DNA from: Microvirga thermotolerans
Lineage (GTDB): Bacteria > Pseudomonadota > Alphaproteobacteria > Rhizobiales > Beijerinckiaceae
Direction of reading: 5' to 3'
DNA: 64,000 nt
NCBI RefSeq assembly: GCF_009363855.1
Contig: NZ_CP045423.1
Location: 1,208,001 to 1,272,000 of the forward strand
The notes under the pieces are model-generated. The model had not been told where the DNA came from, searched no databases, and saw only the letters and a list, made by a program, of their open reading frames with translations. Made by a program: the position numbers and the translations under genes. This document shows positions 7,817 through 15,617 of the stretch, piece after piece (within the stretch, counting starts at the first letter, position 1; each line of letters starts with the position of its first letter).

Positions 7817-8755
7817 TCAGGCGAGCCGCAGGAGGCAGTCCAGGGTCATGCCGGCGAAGAGGACGAGGCCGGCATCCCGGTTGGAGCGGAACAGGCGCAG
7901 CGCCAGGGCGCCGTCGCTCCGGTCGATCCGCGCCACCTGCCAGGCGAGGTGGCCCGCGAAGAGCGCGAGCCCCGCGAAGGCGGCGGGGCCGGCTCCCGCC
8001 AAGGCGAAGGCGGGCATCAGGAAGGCAAGGGCCAGCGCATAGCAGAGGCCGACGCCCGCCCGGACCCTCTCGCCGAAGAAGCGGGCGGAGGACTTGATGC
8101 CGGCGATCTCGTCGTCCTCGATATCCTGGAGGGCGTAGATCGTGTCGTAGCCGACCACCCAGGCGATGCTGCCGGCATAGAGGAGGAAGGCCGGCAGGGC
8201 GAGGGAGCCGAAGGCGGCCGCCCAGCCCATCAGCGCGCCCCAGGCGAAGGCGAGGCCGAGCACGATCTGCGGCATCCAGAAGAACCGCTTCATGAACGGG
8301 TAGAGCGCGACGATGCCGAGGGAGGCGAAGCCGGTGGCGATGGCGAAGCCGTTGAGCCGGAGCAGGACCGCGAGGCCCACCAGCCCCTGGAGCGCCAGGA
8401 AGGCGAGGGCGCCCTTCAGGCCGACCTGCCCGGAGGGAAGGGGACGCCCGCGGGTGCGCTCCACCCGCGTGTCCAGGTCCCGGTCGACGATGTCGTTATA
8501 GGTGCAGCCGGCCCCCCGCATCGCCACCGCGCCGATCAGGAAGAGCAGGCAATGGACCGGGTTCGGCCAGGGCTGCCCGCCCGCGATGGCGGCGAGCGCC
8601 GCCGACCACCAGCAGGGCAGGAGCAGGAGCCACCAGCCGATGGGCCGCTCGATCCGCGCCAGGCGCAGGTAGGGGCGAAGGGCCGCCGGAGCCAGCCGGT
8701 CGGCCCAATGGCCGCGCACGGCATCGGGGAGAGAGGCGGCGGGGCGCTCCGGCAC
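7817..8755 (-). CDS. ubiA: 4-hydroxybenzoate polyprenyltransferase
   Basis: An integral membrane prenyltransferase of ubiquinone synthesis that attaches the polyprenyl tail to 4-hydroxybenzoate. It is 312 residues long with about eight or nine transmembrane segments. Both Asp-rich motifs are present: YNDIVDRDLD (first, binds Mg-prenyl diphosphate) followed by RTRGRPLPSG, and DTIYALQDIEDDEIAGIKSS (second). The length is usual. The next gene in the same direction, upstream, encodes a small secreted protein and is unrelated in function. Confidence 0.94.
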   Translation of the reverse strand: MPERPAASLPDAVRGHWADRLAPAALRPYLRLARIERPIGWWLLLLPCWWSAALAAIAGGQPWPNPVHCLLFLIGAVAMRGAGCTYNDIVDRDLDTRVERTRGRPLPSGQVGLKGALAFLALQGLVGLAVLLRLNGFAIATGFASLGIVALYPFMKRFFWMPQIVLGLAFAWGALMGWAAAFGSLALPAFLLYAGSIAWVVGYDTIYALQDIEDDEIAGIKSSARFFGERVRAGVGLCYALALAFLMPAFALAGAGPAAFAGLALFAGHLAWQVARIDRSDGALALRLFRSNRDAGLVLFAGMTLDCLLRLA

Positions 8756-8771
8756 GGTCGGGCGGGAGCGG

Positions 8772-9236
8772 TTAGAGCGCGCCCTTCGGCATGGTGTAGG
8801 AGCCGGTCAGGCCGCCCCCGCCGAGGAGGCCGCCGCCCTGCTGCTGGGCCTTCTTGGCCTGTTTTTCCATTTCGGCGACCTTGGCCGCGGCGGCGCAGGC
8901 CTTGCCCTTCATCTCCACGGCGCGCTTGTGGTCGGCCTCGAAGCCCTCGGCGAACTGGTCGGGCACCTGGCACCAGGTCTTGTTCGACTCCAGCCACTTC
9001 AGGCCCGTGTTGCCGTTGGCGACGAGCTTGGTGAAGATGCCGCAGGCGGCGCGGGGGTCGATGGCCTTCTTCTTCCCGCCGCCGCTGAGCTTGTTGATCT
9101 CCTGGATGAGGTTCTGGCGCTCCGACAGGAACTTCTGCGCATCGCCGCAGGAGCTCGCCTGCGCGAAGGCAGGGCCGGCCACGAGGACGCCTGCGACGGC
9201 AAGGGCGGCAGCAAGGTGCGAACGGATAGGCAGCAT
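8772..9236 (-). CDS. Secreted hypothetical protein with conserved cysteines
   Basis: A 154-residue protein with a clear signal peptide (MLPIRSHLAAALAVAGVLVA, cleavage after AFA-QA). The mature protein has four cysteines (SSCGDAQKF, AACGIFTKL, KTWCQVPDQ, GKACAAAAK), probably two disulfides, then a Lys/Gln-rich helix and a Gly-rich tail GGGLLGGGGL. The family is not recognised. The start at 9236 is chosen for the signal peptide; an open frame extends further upstream without coding character. It may be cotranscribed with ubiA, 16 bases downstream. Confidence 0.75.
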   Translation of the reverse strand: MLPIRSHLAAALAVAGVLVAGPAFAQASSCGDAQKFLSERQNLIQEINKLSGGGKKKAIDPRAACGIFTKLVANGNTGLKWLESNKTWCQVPDQFAEGFEADHKRAVEMKGKACAAAAKVAEMEKQAKKAQQQGGGLLGGGGLTGSYTMPKGAL

Positions 9237-9456
9237 CGACACATCCCCGGATCTGGAAGGCCGCGACGGATCGTCGGGCAGCCGTTCCGTTAACACGTTC
9301 AATCTCCCCGGGCCAAGGGGCGAATGGTCCCGGCCCGCCACCTTGTGACCCGGCGCACCTGAATTCCAGGTGAAAATTGCAGGTGAACATCCGCTCCCGC
9401 GGCCTCCCGCATGCGGGGCGGAGTTGCTAAATCCAGTCTCCCATCGCGGAGCGCCC

Positions 9457-10215
9457 ATGGCCCATTACGACTTCAACGCCCCCCGCCTGTTCGTCGACGC
9501 GCCGCTTGCCGAGGGGGCGCGGATCGCCCTCGACCGGGGGCAGGCCAACTACCTCGTCAACGTGCTGCGCCTGAAGGCGGGAGAGACGGTCCTCGTCTTC
9601 AACGGGCGCGACGGGGAGTGGAAGGCGGAACTCGGGATCGAAGGCCGCAAGGCGGCGGGTCTCGTGGCGGTGGAGCGCACCCGGGAGCAGACCGCCCCCC
9701 TCGACCTCGTCTATGCCTTCGCGCCCCTCAAGCACGCCCGGCTCGACTACATGGTCCAGAAAGCCGTGGAGATGGGAGCGGGGGCTCTGCAGCCGCTTCT
9801 GACCCGAAGGACGCAAGCCGCAAGGGTGAACCTGGAACGCATGCGGAGTAACGCCGTCGAGGCGGCGGAGCAGTGCGGCATCCTGAGTCTGCCGGAGATC
9901 CGGGAGGAGGTCGATTTCGCCAAATTCGTCAAAGGGTTGGAGGAGGACCGCCTGGTGGTGTTCTGCGACGAGGACGCCCCCGTCGCCAACCCGCTCGAAG
10001 CCCTGCGGAAGGGGGTCCTCGAGGGGTGGAACAACGCGGCCAAGTTCGCCGTTGTCGTGGGCCCCGAAGGGGGGTTCGTCGATCAGGAGAGAGCGCTTGT
10101 CTCCGCCCACGAGAAATGTATCCGCGTATCGCTGGGACCGCGCATCCTGCGCGCAGACACAGCCGCCGTCGCGGCCCTGGCCATCGTCCAGTCGGTGCTG
10201 GGAGACTGGGCCTGA
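9457..10215 (+). CDS. rsmE: 16S rRNA (uracil-1498-N3)-methyltransferase
   Basis: A SPOUT-class methyltransferase that methylates U1498 in the 16S rRNA decoding region. It is 252 residues: an N-terminal PUA-like RNA-binding domain (to about residue 70), then the knotted SAM-binding domain with FAVVVGPEGGF and the C-terminal LGPRILRADTAAVAAL, both diagnostic. The start at 9457 (MAHYDFNAPRLFVD) matches the usual RsmE N-terminus; the frame stays open upstream. In many alphaproteobacteria rsmE precedes gshA, as here with one gene between them. Confidence 0.94.
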   Translation: MAHYDFNAPRLFVDAPLAEGARIALDRGQANYLVNVLRLKAGETVLVFNGRDGEWKAELGIEGRKAAGLVAVERTREQTAPLDLVYAFAPLKHARLDYMVQKAVEMGAGALQPLLTRRTQAARVNLERMRSNAVEAAEQCGILSLPEIREEVDFAKFVKGLEEDRLVVFCDEDAPVANPLEALRKGVLEGWNNAAKFAVVVGPEGGFVDQERALVSAHEKCIRVSLGPRILRADTAAVAALAIVQSVLGDWA

Positions 10216-10341
10216 TATCCCTCTCCGACGACGCGCGAAACGGATTTCCCGCTAGTCTCAACAGCTTGGCAATTTCGGCCCGATTCGCCCCAATCTTGCC
10301 CCAAAGAAGGTGAGGTTGGGCGTTGCCGCAGCGGGCGGACG

Positions 10342-10347
10342 TATAAT
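10342..10347 (+). promoter_or_regulatory. Perfect -10 box ahead of the YbdK-type ligase gene
   Basis: TATAAT stands out in an otherwise GC-rich gap. No convincing -35 is found at the ideal distance; TTGCCG at 10323 is too close and TTGGGC at 10316 is a little far. Transcription from here would start near 10354, leaving a leader of about 33 bases to the ATG at 10387. Confidence 0.5.
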
Positions 10348-10386
10348 CCGAAGGTGAACAAGAATAAAACAAAGAGGAAACCAAGT

Positions 10387-11526
10387 ATGGGTGGGGAATT
10401 CAAGTTCGGCATCGAGGAGGAGTATTTCGTCAACGATGCCGCTAAACGGGATGTCGCCCGTTCACGAATCAAGGAATTCTTCGCGTCCTGCCGCGAAAAC
10501 ATGGATGGCGGCATCCAGCACGAAATGCTGGAACCCCAGATCGAGATCGCGACCGAGCCGCACGTGGATTTCGGGGAGGCGCGGGCGCAGCTCTCCTCGC
10601 TGCGCATGGCCGCCGGGCAGATCGCCCGCGAGCACGGGCTGTCCGTCATGGCGTCGGGAACCCATCCCCTCGCCGTCTGGTCGCGCGTGAGGCCCAATGC
10701 GCAGCCGCGCTACGGCAAGGTCATGCACGACCTGCAGATGGTCGGCAGCCGCACCGTGGTGTGCGGCATGCACGTCCATGTGGAGATTCCGGATCTCGCG
10801 ACCCGGATCGACATCATGAACCGCATCCAGCCCTTCCTGCCGCTGCTGCTCGCTCTCTCCACCTCGTCGCCCTTCTGGCAGTCGCAGAGGACGGGGCTCC
10901 TGGGATACCGGCTCGCCGCCTATCGCGAATTGCCGCGCACCGGCCTGCCGGACCTCTTCGAGGGCGTGAAGGATTACCAGCGCTACATCGACACCCTCGT
11001 GGCGGCGCGGGCCATCGAGAATTCGAGCTACGTGTGGTGGTTCATCCGCCCGTCCCTCAAGCACCCCACCCTGGAGCTGCGAGTCGCCGACAGCTGCACG
11101 CGCCTCGACGACACGCTCGCCATCGCGGCGCTCTACCGCTGCCTCGTGCGGCGCCTGAGCCTCGACACCCGGCTGAACGCCGGCCAGACCGGTGCCTCGC
11201 GGGCCATCAACGACGAGAACAGCTGGCGCGCCCAGCGCTACGGCATCCACGGCAGCTTCGTCGACGAGGCATCCCGGAGCGCCAAGCCCGTGCGGCAGAT
11301 GCTCGACGAGACGCTCTCGCTCGTGGCCGACGACGCGGAGGCGCTCGGATGCCGGCGCGAGCTCGACCTGTGCCGCTGGATCGTCGCCCGCGGCACCAGC
11401 GCCGACCGGCAGCTCACCCTCTACACGGAGGCGGTCGGCCGCGGCCTGTCGAACCGGGACGCCCTGTTCGGCGTCGTGGACTGGCTGTCCGCCGAGACCG
11501 TCGGAGAGACCATGGTGCGGCATTAG
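10387..11526 (+). CDS. Carboxylate-amine ligase of the YbdK/GCS2 family
   Basis: A 379-residue ATP-grasp-like ligase of the glutamate-cysteine ligase 2 (YbdK) family, which joins the gamma carboxylate of glutamate to an amine; E. coli YbdK makes gamma-glutamylcysteine only weakly. Motifs seen are FGIEEEYFV at residues 6-14, MLEPQIEIAT, and CGMHVHVEIPD with the metal-binding His/Glu cluster, plus TLELRVADSC. The ATG at 10387 has GAGGA about nine bases upstream and follows a TATAAT box; a GTG at 10354 is possible but would sit at the predicted transcription start. It stands between rsmE and gshA. Confidence 0.85.
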   Translation: MGGEFKFGIEEEYFVNDAAKRDVARSRIKEFFASCRENMDGGIQHEMLEPQIEIATEPHVDFGEARAQLSSLRMAAGQIAREHGLSVMASGTHPLAVWSRVRPNAQPRYGKVMHDLQMVGSRTVVCGMHVHVEIPDLATRIDIMNRIQPFLPLLLALSTSSPFWQSQRTGLLGYRLAAYRELPRTGLPDLFEGVKDYQRYIDTLVAARAIENSSYVWWFIRPSLKHPTLELRVADSCTRLDDTLAIAALYRCLVRRLSLDTRLNAGQTGASRAINDENSWRAQRYGIHGSFVDEASRSAKPVRQMLDETLSLVADDAEALGCRRELDLCRWIVARGTSADRQLTLYTEAVGRGLSNRDALFGVVDWLSAETVGETMVRH

Positions 11527-11864
11527 AAGGAGAGGCGTCCTTTCGGCTCTTCTCGCATGAAGGGAGCCCATCGGGTCCTTCCCGGAGCCGTCATCAGGTC
11601 GGCTGTCGTTCGATCCTCGCTCTTCCTCCGCGGACCGCGGATTGGGACCGCGGATTGCGCGGGCAGCGCCGCCGCGCTCTCTCCCTGGCTAAGAGGGAGG
11701 GGAATGGCGCGTCGCGCTTCCATCGCCCCCTGTCGTCCCCGTGTCCGGGAAATATCCGATGCCCGGCTTTCTTCCGGCACCGCATTGCAGCTTGTCCTTA
11801 AGGCGCCTATCTAGACCCGACCTGAGTCGGCGCGCCTTGAACGCGCTTTTTGATGAGGTGGTTC
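11527..11864. other. Intergenic region between ybdK-like gene and gshA, small repeats
   Basis: No gene is supported in these 338 bases. There is a perfect tandem duplication of the 13-mer GGACCGCGGATTG at 11632-11644 and 11645-11657, and a short inverted repeat CTCCCT/AGGGAG around 11681-11699. The last part holds the gshA ribosome site, GAGGTGG about five bases before its ATG. Confidence 0.6.
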
Positions 11865-13235
11865 ATGGCGCGGGACGTATCGGATACGACCCCTATCACC
11901 ACGCGCGCGGAGCTCGTCGCGTGGATCGCGGACGGCGAGAAGCCGCAGGATGCGTGGCGGCTCGGCACGGAGCACGAAAAAATCCCCTTCTACACGGCCG
12001 ATGACTCGCCCGTTCCCTACGAGGGCGGGCGTGGCATCCGTGCGCTCCTGGAAGGTCTCCGGGCGCGCACCGGCTGGGAGCCGATCCTGGAGCAGGACCG
12101 GCCCATCGGCCTGTTCGACGATGCCGGGGGCGGCGCGATCTCCCTGGAGCCGGGCGGGCAGTTCGAATTGTCCGGCGCTCCCCTGCGCACCCTGCACGAG
12201 ACGGCGGCCGAGACCGCGCTCCACCTCGATCACGTGAAGGCCGTCGGGCGCGAGCTCGGCCTCGGCTTCCTCACCCTCGGGATGAGCCCGCTCTGGACCC
12301 GCGCCGAGACGCCGGTGATGCCGAAGGCGCGCTACAGGATCATGACCGCGTACATGCCGAAGGTCGGCACGCTCGGCCTCGACATGATGTACCGCACCTC
12401 CACCGTGCAGGTGAACATGGACTACGAGTCAGAGGCCGACATGGTGCGGAAGCTGCGCGTGTCCCTGGCCCTGCAGCCGGTCGCGACGGCGATCTTCGCC
12501 AACTCGCCGTTCACGGACGGCAAGCCCAACGGGTATCTCTCCCGCCGCTCCGCCATCTGGCTCGACACCGATCCCCACCGCACGGGCATGATGGACTTCG
12601 CGTTCGAGGACGGGTTCGGCTACGAGCGCTACGTGGACTGGGCGCTCGGCGTGCCGATGTATTTCGTCAAGCGCGACGCGACCTATCACGACGTCGCCGG
12701 CGCTTCCTTCAAGGATCTGTTCGAGGGCCGTCTCGCGGCGCTGCCGGGCGAGCGCGCCACGCGCTCCGACTGGGCGAACCACGTCTCCACCCTGTTCCCG
12801 GAAGTGCGCCTGAAGCGTTACCTCGAGATGCGCGGCGCCGATGTGGGGCCGTCCGCCCACATCCTCGCCCTGTCCGCCTTCTGGACCGGGCTCCTCTACG
12901 ACCGGAACGCCCTCGACGGCGCATGGGACCTCGTGAAGGCCTGGAGCGCCGCCGAGCGCGGACGCCTGCGCGCGGACGTGCCGAAGCTCGCGCTCAAGGC
13001 GGAGATCGCCGGACGCACGGTGCGCGACATCGCGCGCGATGCGCTCGCGCTCTCGCGGGAGGGCCTCCGGCGCCGCGCCTTCACGGATGCGGCCGGGCAG
13101 GACGAGACGCGCTACCTCGCCTATGCGGAAGACATCGTGGAGACGGGGCGCACCCCGGCGGAGCGCCTGCTCGAGCGCTATCACGGCCCATGGGGTCGAT
13201 CCGTGAAGCCCGCCTTCCAGGAATGCGTGTTCTGA
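11865..13235 (+). CDS. gshA: Glutamate-cysteine ligase (plant-type)
   Basis: Catalyses the first step of glutathione synthesis, joining L-glutamate and L-cysteine with ATP. It is 456 residues, of the plant/alphaproteobacterial class of GCL. Motifs: WRLGTEHEKIPFY near the N-terminus, SLEPGGQFELSGAPL (Mg/substrate site), and YMPKVGTLGLDMMYRTSTVQVNMDY in part. The ATG at 11865 is chosen because GAGGTGG precedes it; TTG 11850 and ATG 11853 are also in frame. The gene ends just before a strong symmetrical hairpin shared with the convergent yihY-like gene. Confidence 0.95.
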   Translation: MARDVSDTTPITTRAELVAWIADGEKPQDAWRLGTEHEKIPFYTADDSPVPYEGGRGIRALLEGLRARTGWEPILEQDRPIGLFDDAGGGAISLEPGGQFELSGAPLRTLHETAAETALHLDHVKAVGRELGLGFLTLGMSPLWTRAETPVMPKARYRIMTAYMPKVGTLGLDMMYRTSTVQVNMDYESEADMVRKLRVSLALQPVATAIFANSPFTDGKPNGYLSRRSAIWLDTDPHRTGMMDFAFEDGFGYERYVDWALGVPMYFVKRDATYHDVAGASFKDLFEGRLAALPGERATRSDWANHVSTLFPEVRLKRYLEMRGADVGPSAHILALSAFWTGLLYDRNALDGAWDLVKAWSAAERGRLRADVPKLALKAEIAGRTVRDIARDALALSREGLRRRAFTDAAGQDETRYLAYAEDIVETGRTPAERLLERYHGPWGRSVKPAFQECVF

Positions 13236-13241
13236 TCGGCC

Positions 13242-13279
13242 GGAGCGTCTTGCGGGTTCGTGAAACCGCAAGACGCTCC
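13242..13279. terminator. Bidirectional hairpin terminator between gshA and the YihY gene
   Basis: Arms GGAGCGTCTTGCGG (13242-13255) and CCGCAAGACGCTCC (13266-13279) pair perfectly over 14 bp around a 10-base loop. It sits between two converging genes, seven bases after the gshA stop. There is no long T-run on either side, so whether it terminates without Rho is uncertain. Confidence 0.75.
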
Positions 13280-13295
13280 TAGGCTGCGCCCGCGC

Positions 13296-14456
13296 TCAAA
13301 CCTTCGCCTCGCCCACCGTGTCGGCCATCGTCGCGCCGCGCACGCCGAGCGGCTGGCGCGGGCCCTCGGTCGTGTCCTTCACGGTCTGGTGCTCCATCTC
13401 CGCGTTGATCTCGGTTCCGAGCAGCACGATGATGGTCGAGATCCAGATCCAGGTCATGAAGCCGATGGCGGCGCCGAGGGAGCCGTAGGTTTCGTTGTAC
13501 TTGCCGAAATTCGCCACGTACCACGAGAACAGCATGGAGCCCGCGAGCCACAGGACCGAGGCCGCGATGCTCCCCGGCGTGATCCAGCGCCACTTCGCGT
13601 TGTCGCGGCTCGGCCCGTAGCGGTAGATCAGCGCCAGGCCGAGGATGACGCCGACGAGAAGCGCGGGCCAGCGCAGCACCGCCACGAGGGTCTCGGCCCA
13701 CGGACCGAGCCCCACATATTCGAGGACGACGGGCAGCACCACCACCGCGCCGAGCGCGGTGAGCAGGAACACGATCGCCCCGAGGGTGAAGGCGAGGGAC
13801 ACCGCGTTCAGCATGACGAAGGAGCGTTTCTCCGTCTCCTCGTAGACGATGTTGAGGGCGTCGAAGATCGACTTCATGCCCGCATTGGCGCTCCACAGCG
13901 CGACTGCAAGGCCGACGAGGAAGCCGAGCCCGAGCGTGCCGGAGCCCTTGCTCGCGATGCGGCCCACCTGTTCGCCGACGATGTCGATCGCGCCGCCCGG
14001 CAGCACCCCGGCAAGTGCGCTCAGGTGGCTCTGGATGGTGACGGGATCGGCGAACAGGCCGTAGATCGACACCAGCGCGGTGATGGCGGGGAAGATCGCG
14101 AGGAGCGCATAGAACGTGACGCCGGCGGCGACCAGCAGGACGCGGTCGTGCTGCACCCGTTCGTAGACGCGCCAGAAGATGTCCTTCCAGCCCTTCGCGG
14201 GAATCTCGGCCGGACTGTCCGCGTGGCGTCCGCGGCTGACATCGTGGAGCGTGGCGGCTCCGCCTTCGGTGCGGGTTCCGAAGTCGGGCTCCTTGCGGCC
14301 CGGCGCGCCGTGTCCGGCGCGTCCCGCGGGACGCGCCGTCGCGGGACGCGGCTGCCCGCCCAGGGTGACGAGGCGGACCACGGCCCATCCCAGCAGGACC
14401 ATCAGGGCCTGGGCGGTCAGGGAGGATGAGGGACGATCGGCGCTTTGCAGGGACAT
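13296..14456 (-). CDS. YihY/virulence factor BrkB family membrane protein
   Basis: A 386-residue inner-membrane protein of the YihY (BrkB, once called RNase BN) family. A soluble N-terminal stretch of about 90 residues, including one hydrophobic segment (LMVLLGWAVVRLVTLGG), precedes the conserved core WKDIFWRVYERVQHDRVL and six transmembrane helices. Family motifs include VTFYALLAIFPAITALVSIYGL and YGSLGAAIGFMTWIWIS. Its role is not established; a transport or envelope function is assumed. The ATG at 14456 fits the family; the frame stays open further upstream. Confidence 0.88.
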   Translation of the reverse strand: MSLQSADRPSSSLTAQALMVLLGWAVVRLVTLGGQPRPATARPAGRAGHGAPGRKEPDFGTRTEGGAATLHDVSRGRHADSPAEIPAKGWKDIFWRVYERVQHDRVLLVAAGVTFYALLAIFPAITALVSIYGLFADPVTIQSHLSALAGVLPGGAIDIVGEQVGRIASKGSGTLGLGFLVGLAVALWSANAGMKSIFDALNIVYEETEKRSFVMLNAVSLAFTLGAIVFLLTALGAVVVLPVVLEYVGLGPWAETLVAVLRWPALLVGVILGLALIYRYGPSRDNAKWRWITPGSIAASVLWLAGSMLFSWYVANFGKYNETYGSLGAAIGFMTWIWISTIIVLLGTEINAEMEHQTVKDTTEGPRQPLGVRGATMADTVGEAKV

Positions 14457-14548
14457 GGGACTCGTTCCGGTGTGCTGTGTCTCCAACAGCGCAGCGGGCG
14501 GCCGGTTCCACGGCCCCGCTTGGCCGGGACGGAGCGGGGCGAGCCCGG

Positions 14549-14863
14549 TCAGGCCGCCAGCTTGAGGCCGAGAATGCCGGCGACGATGAGGCCGATGCAG
14601 GCGAGGCGCGCGGCCGTGGCGGGTTCTCCGAGCAGGTAGATCCCGAGGAGCGCGGTTCCCACCGTGCCGATTCCGGTCCAGACCGCGTAGCCCGTGCCGA
14701 CGGGCAGGGCCTTCAGGGCGAGGCCGAGCAGCGCGACGCTGGCGACCATGCTCGCGCCGGTGAGAAGGGAGGGGACGAGGCGCGTGAAGCCCTCGGTGTA
14801 CTTCAGGCCGATGGCCCAGCCGATTTCGAACAGGCCGGCGAGAACGAGATAGATCCATGCCAT
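14549..14863 (-). CDS. gdx: SMR-family guanidinium exporter (Gdx/SugE type)
   Basis: A 104-residue small multidrug resistance protein with four transmembrane helices that works as a dual-topology dimer in the inner membrane. The first helix [20 protein letters not shown] carries the essential Glu (LFEIGWA), and [11 protein letters not shown] with [18 protein letters not shown] follows the SugE rather than the EmrE pattern. SugE proteins of this type export guanidinium in exchange for protons. The start has GGAGGT six bases upstream, placed directly after a guanidine-II riboswitch, which is strong support for the guanidinium assignment. Confidence 0.93.
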   Translation of the reverse strand: MAWIYLVLAGLFEIGWAIGLKYTEGFTRLVPSLLTGASMVASVALLGLALKALPVGTGYAVWTGIGTVGTALLGIYLLGEPATAARLACIGLIVAGILGLKLAA

Positions 14864-14881
14864 GACAGGACCTCCGTCGAT

Positions 14882-14929
14882 GGCAGGGTCGTCCCTACCT
14901 TTGCTGTGGGGGAGCGGGGCCGTCCCCGC
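14882..14929 (-). promoter_or_regulatory. Guanidine-II (mini-ykkC) riboswitch
   Basis: On the minus strand two hairpins follow one another. P1 is GCGGGG-ACGG-CCCCGC (14929-14914), a perfect 6-bp stem with an ACGG loop. P2 is GGTAGGG-ACGA-CCCTGCC (14899-14882), a 7-bp stem with one G-U pair and an ACGA loop. The linker is 14 bases. Two stems with ACGR loops are the definition of the mini-ykkC class, which binds guanidinium. The gdx Shine-Dalgarno GGAGGT begins six bases after P2, so ligand binding most likely frees translation. Confidence 0.93.
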
Positions 14930-14936
14930 GACCCGG

Positions 14937-14964
14937 AATATACGTGTCGCGCCGGCGCCTTCAA
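14937..14964 (-). promoter_or_regulatory. Promoter of the riboswitch-gdx transcript
   Basis: Minus-strand TTGAAG (14964-14959) and TATATT (14942-14937) are 16 bases apart. Transcription would start near 14930, so the first riboswitch hairpin is at the very 5' end of the RNA. Confidence 0.7.
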
Positions 14965-15022
14965 TGCGCCGCTGCCGCAAGCGGCCCTGCTCTCCGTGCA
15001 AGCCTCGCGCGGGCGTTCCGGC

Positions 15023-15352
15023 TCAGTCGTCGGACGGGTGCGGCAGGCGGAGGGACTGGAGCGGGTTGAAGGGCGCGTAGGTCTGGTGCTTCCAGCCGTC
15101 GCCGCAGTTCACGCAGATCGAGCGGACCGAGTAATCCGCCTGCTCCATGCGCTTGAGAAGGCGCTCCTGCCGGGCCTGCGCTTCCGAATCCGCTCCCGTC
15201 TCGTAGCCCGAAGGCCGGACGGTGAGCACGAGGGGGTTGGAGCCGGCCGCCGGCGCTCCCTCGGCCTGGGCGAGGGCGGGCGCCGCGGCGAGGGCCGCCG
15301 CCCAGCCGGTTCCGGCGAGCAGGCTGAGAAGGGCGGAGCGGATTCGCGGCAT
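15023..15352 (-). CDS. Secreted small hypothetical protein
   Basis: A 109-residue protein with a signal peptide (MPRIRSALLSLLAGTGWAAA, cleavage near ALAQA) and a mature part of about 80 residues. It contains a helix rich in Gln and Arg (EAQARQERLLKRMEQADYSV) and a Cys pair in RSICVNCGDGW (C-x2-C), with a conserved-looking YAPFNPLQSLRLP tail. The family is not recognised. The start at 15352 is chosen for the signal peptide; the frame stays open to 15409. It lies upstream of the gdx leader on the same strand but gdx has its own promoter. Confidence 0.7.
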   Translation of the reverse strand: MPRIRSALLSLLAGTGWAAALAAAPALAQAEGAPAAGSNPLVLTVRPSGYETGADSEAQARQERLLKRMEQADYSVRSICVNCGDGWKHQTYAPFNPLQSLRLPHPSDD

Positions 15353-15510
15353 CGAACGATCTTTCTGTCGGTGAAATGGTTTGGACGTCATGAAAAGCTG
15401 CTTCGTCAAGTCTCGGTTCCCGCATCCGCATCCCGCCGGAACGCCGGTTTCTCCGCGAGGATAGCCGGTTTGCCCCGTCCCGGCCCCCTATGCGCAGGGA
15501 GTATGTCGGT

Positions 15511-15534
15511 CCCTTCGCATTCGCCGGCGAAGGG
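15511..15534. terminator. Hairpin downstream of the RTX glycosidase-like gene
   Basis: CCCTTCGC (15511-15518) pairs with GCGAAGGG (15527-15534); the loop side also forms the palindrome TTCGCCGGCGAA at 15520-15531. It lies 84 bases beyond the stop at 15618 and has no T-run, so it is a weak terminator candidate. Confidence 0.4.
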
Positions 15535-15617
15535 GCCCGATCCATGGAGGCGGAGTAGGGCGGCTTGATGATCGGCTGCGCCCCTGCCGCCGCGGCGTGA
15601 GGGCGCAGCCGGTCGGC

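Noticed and set aside
15511-15534. Rho-independent terminator of the RTX gene
   Set aside because: The stem is good but no T-run follows, so it is kept only as a weak candidate.
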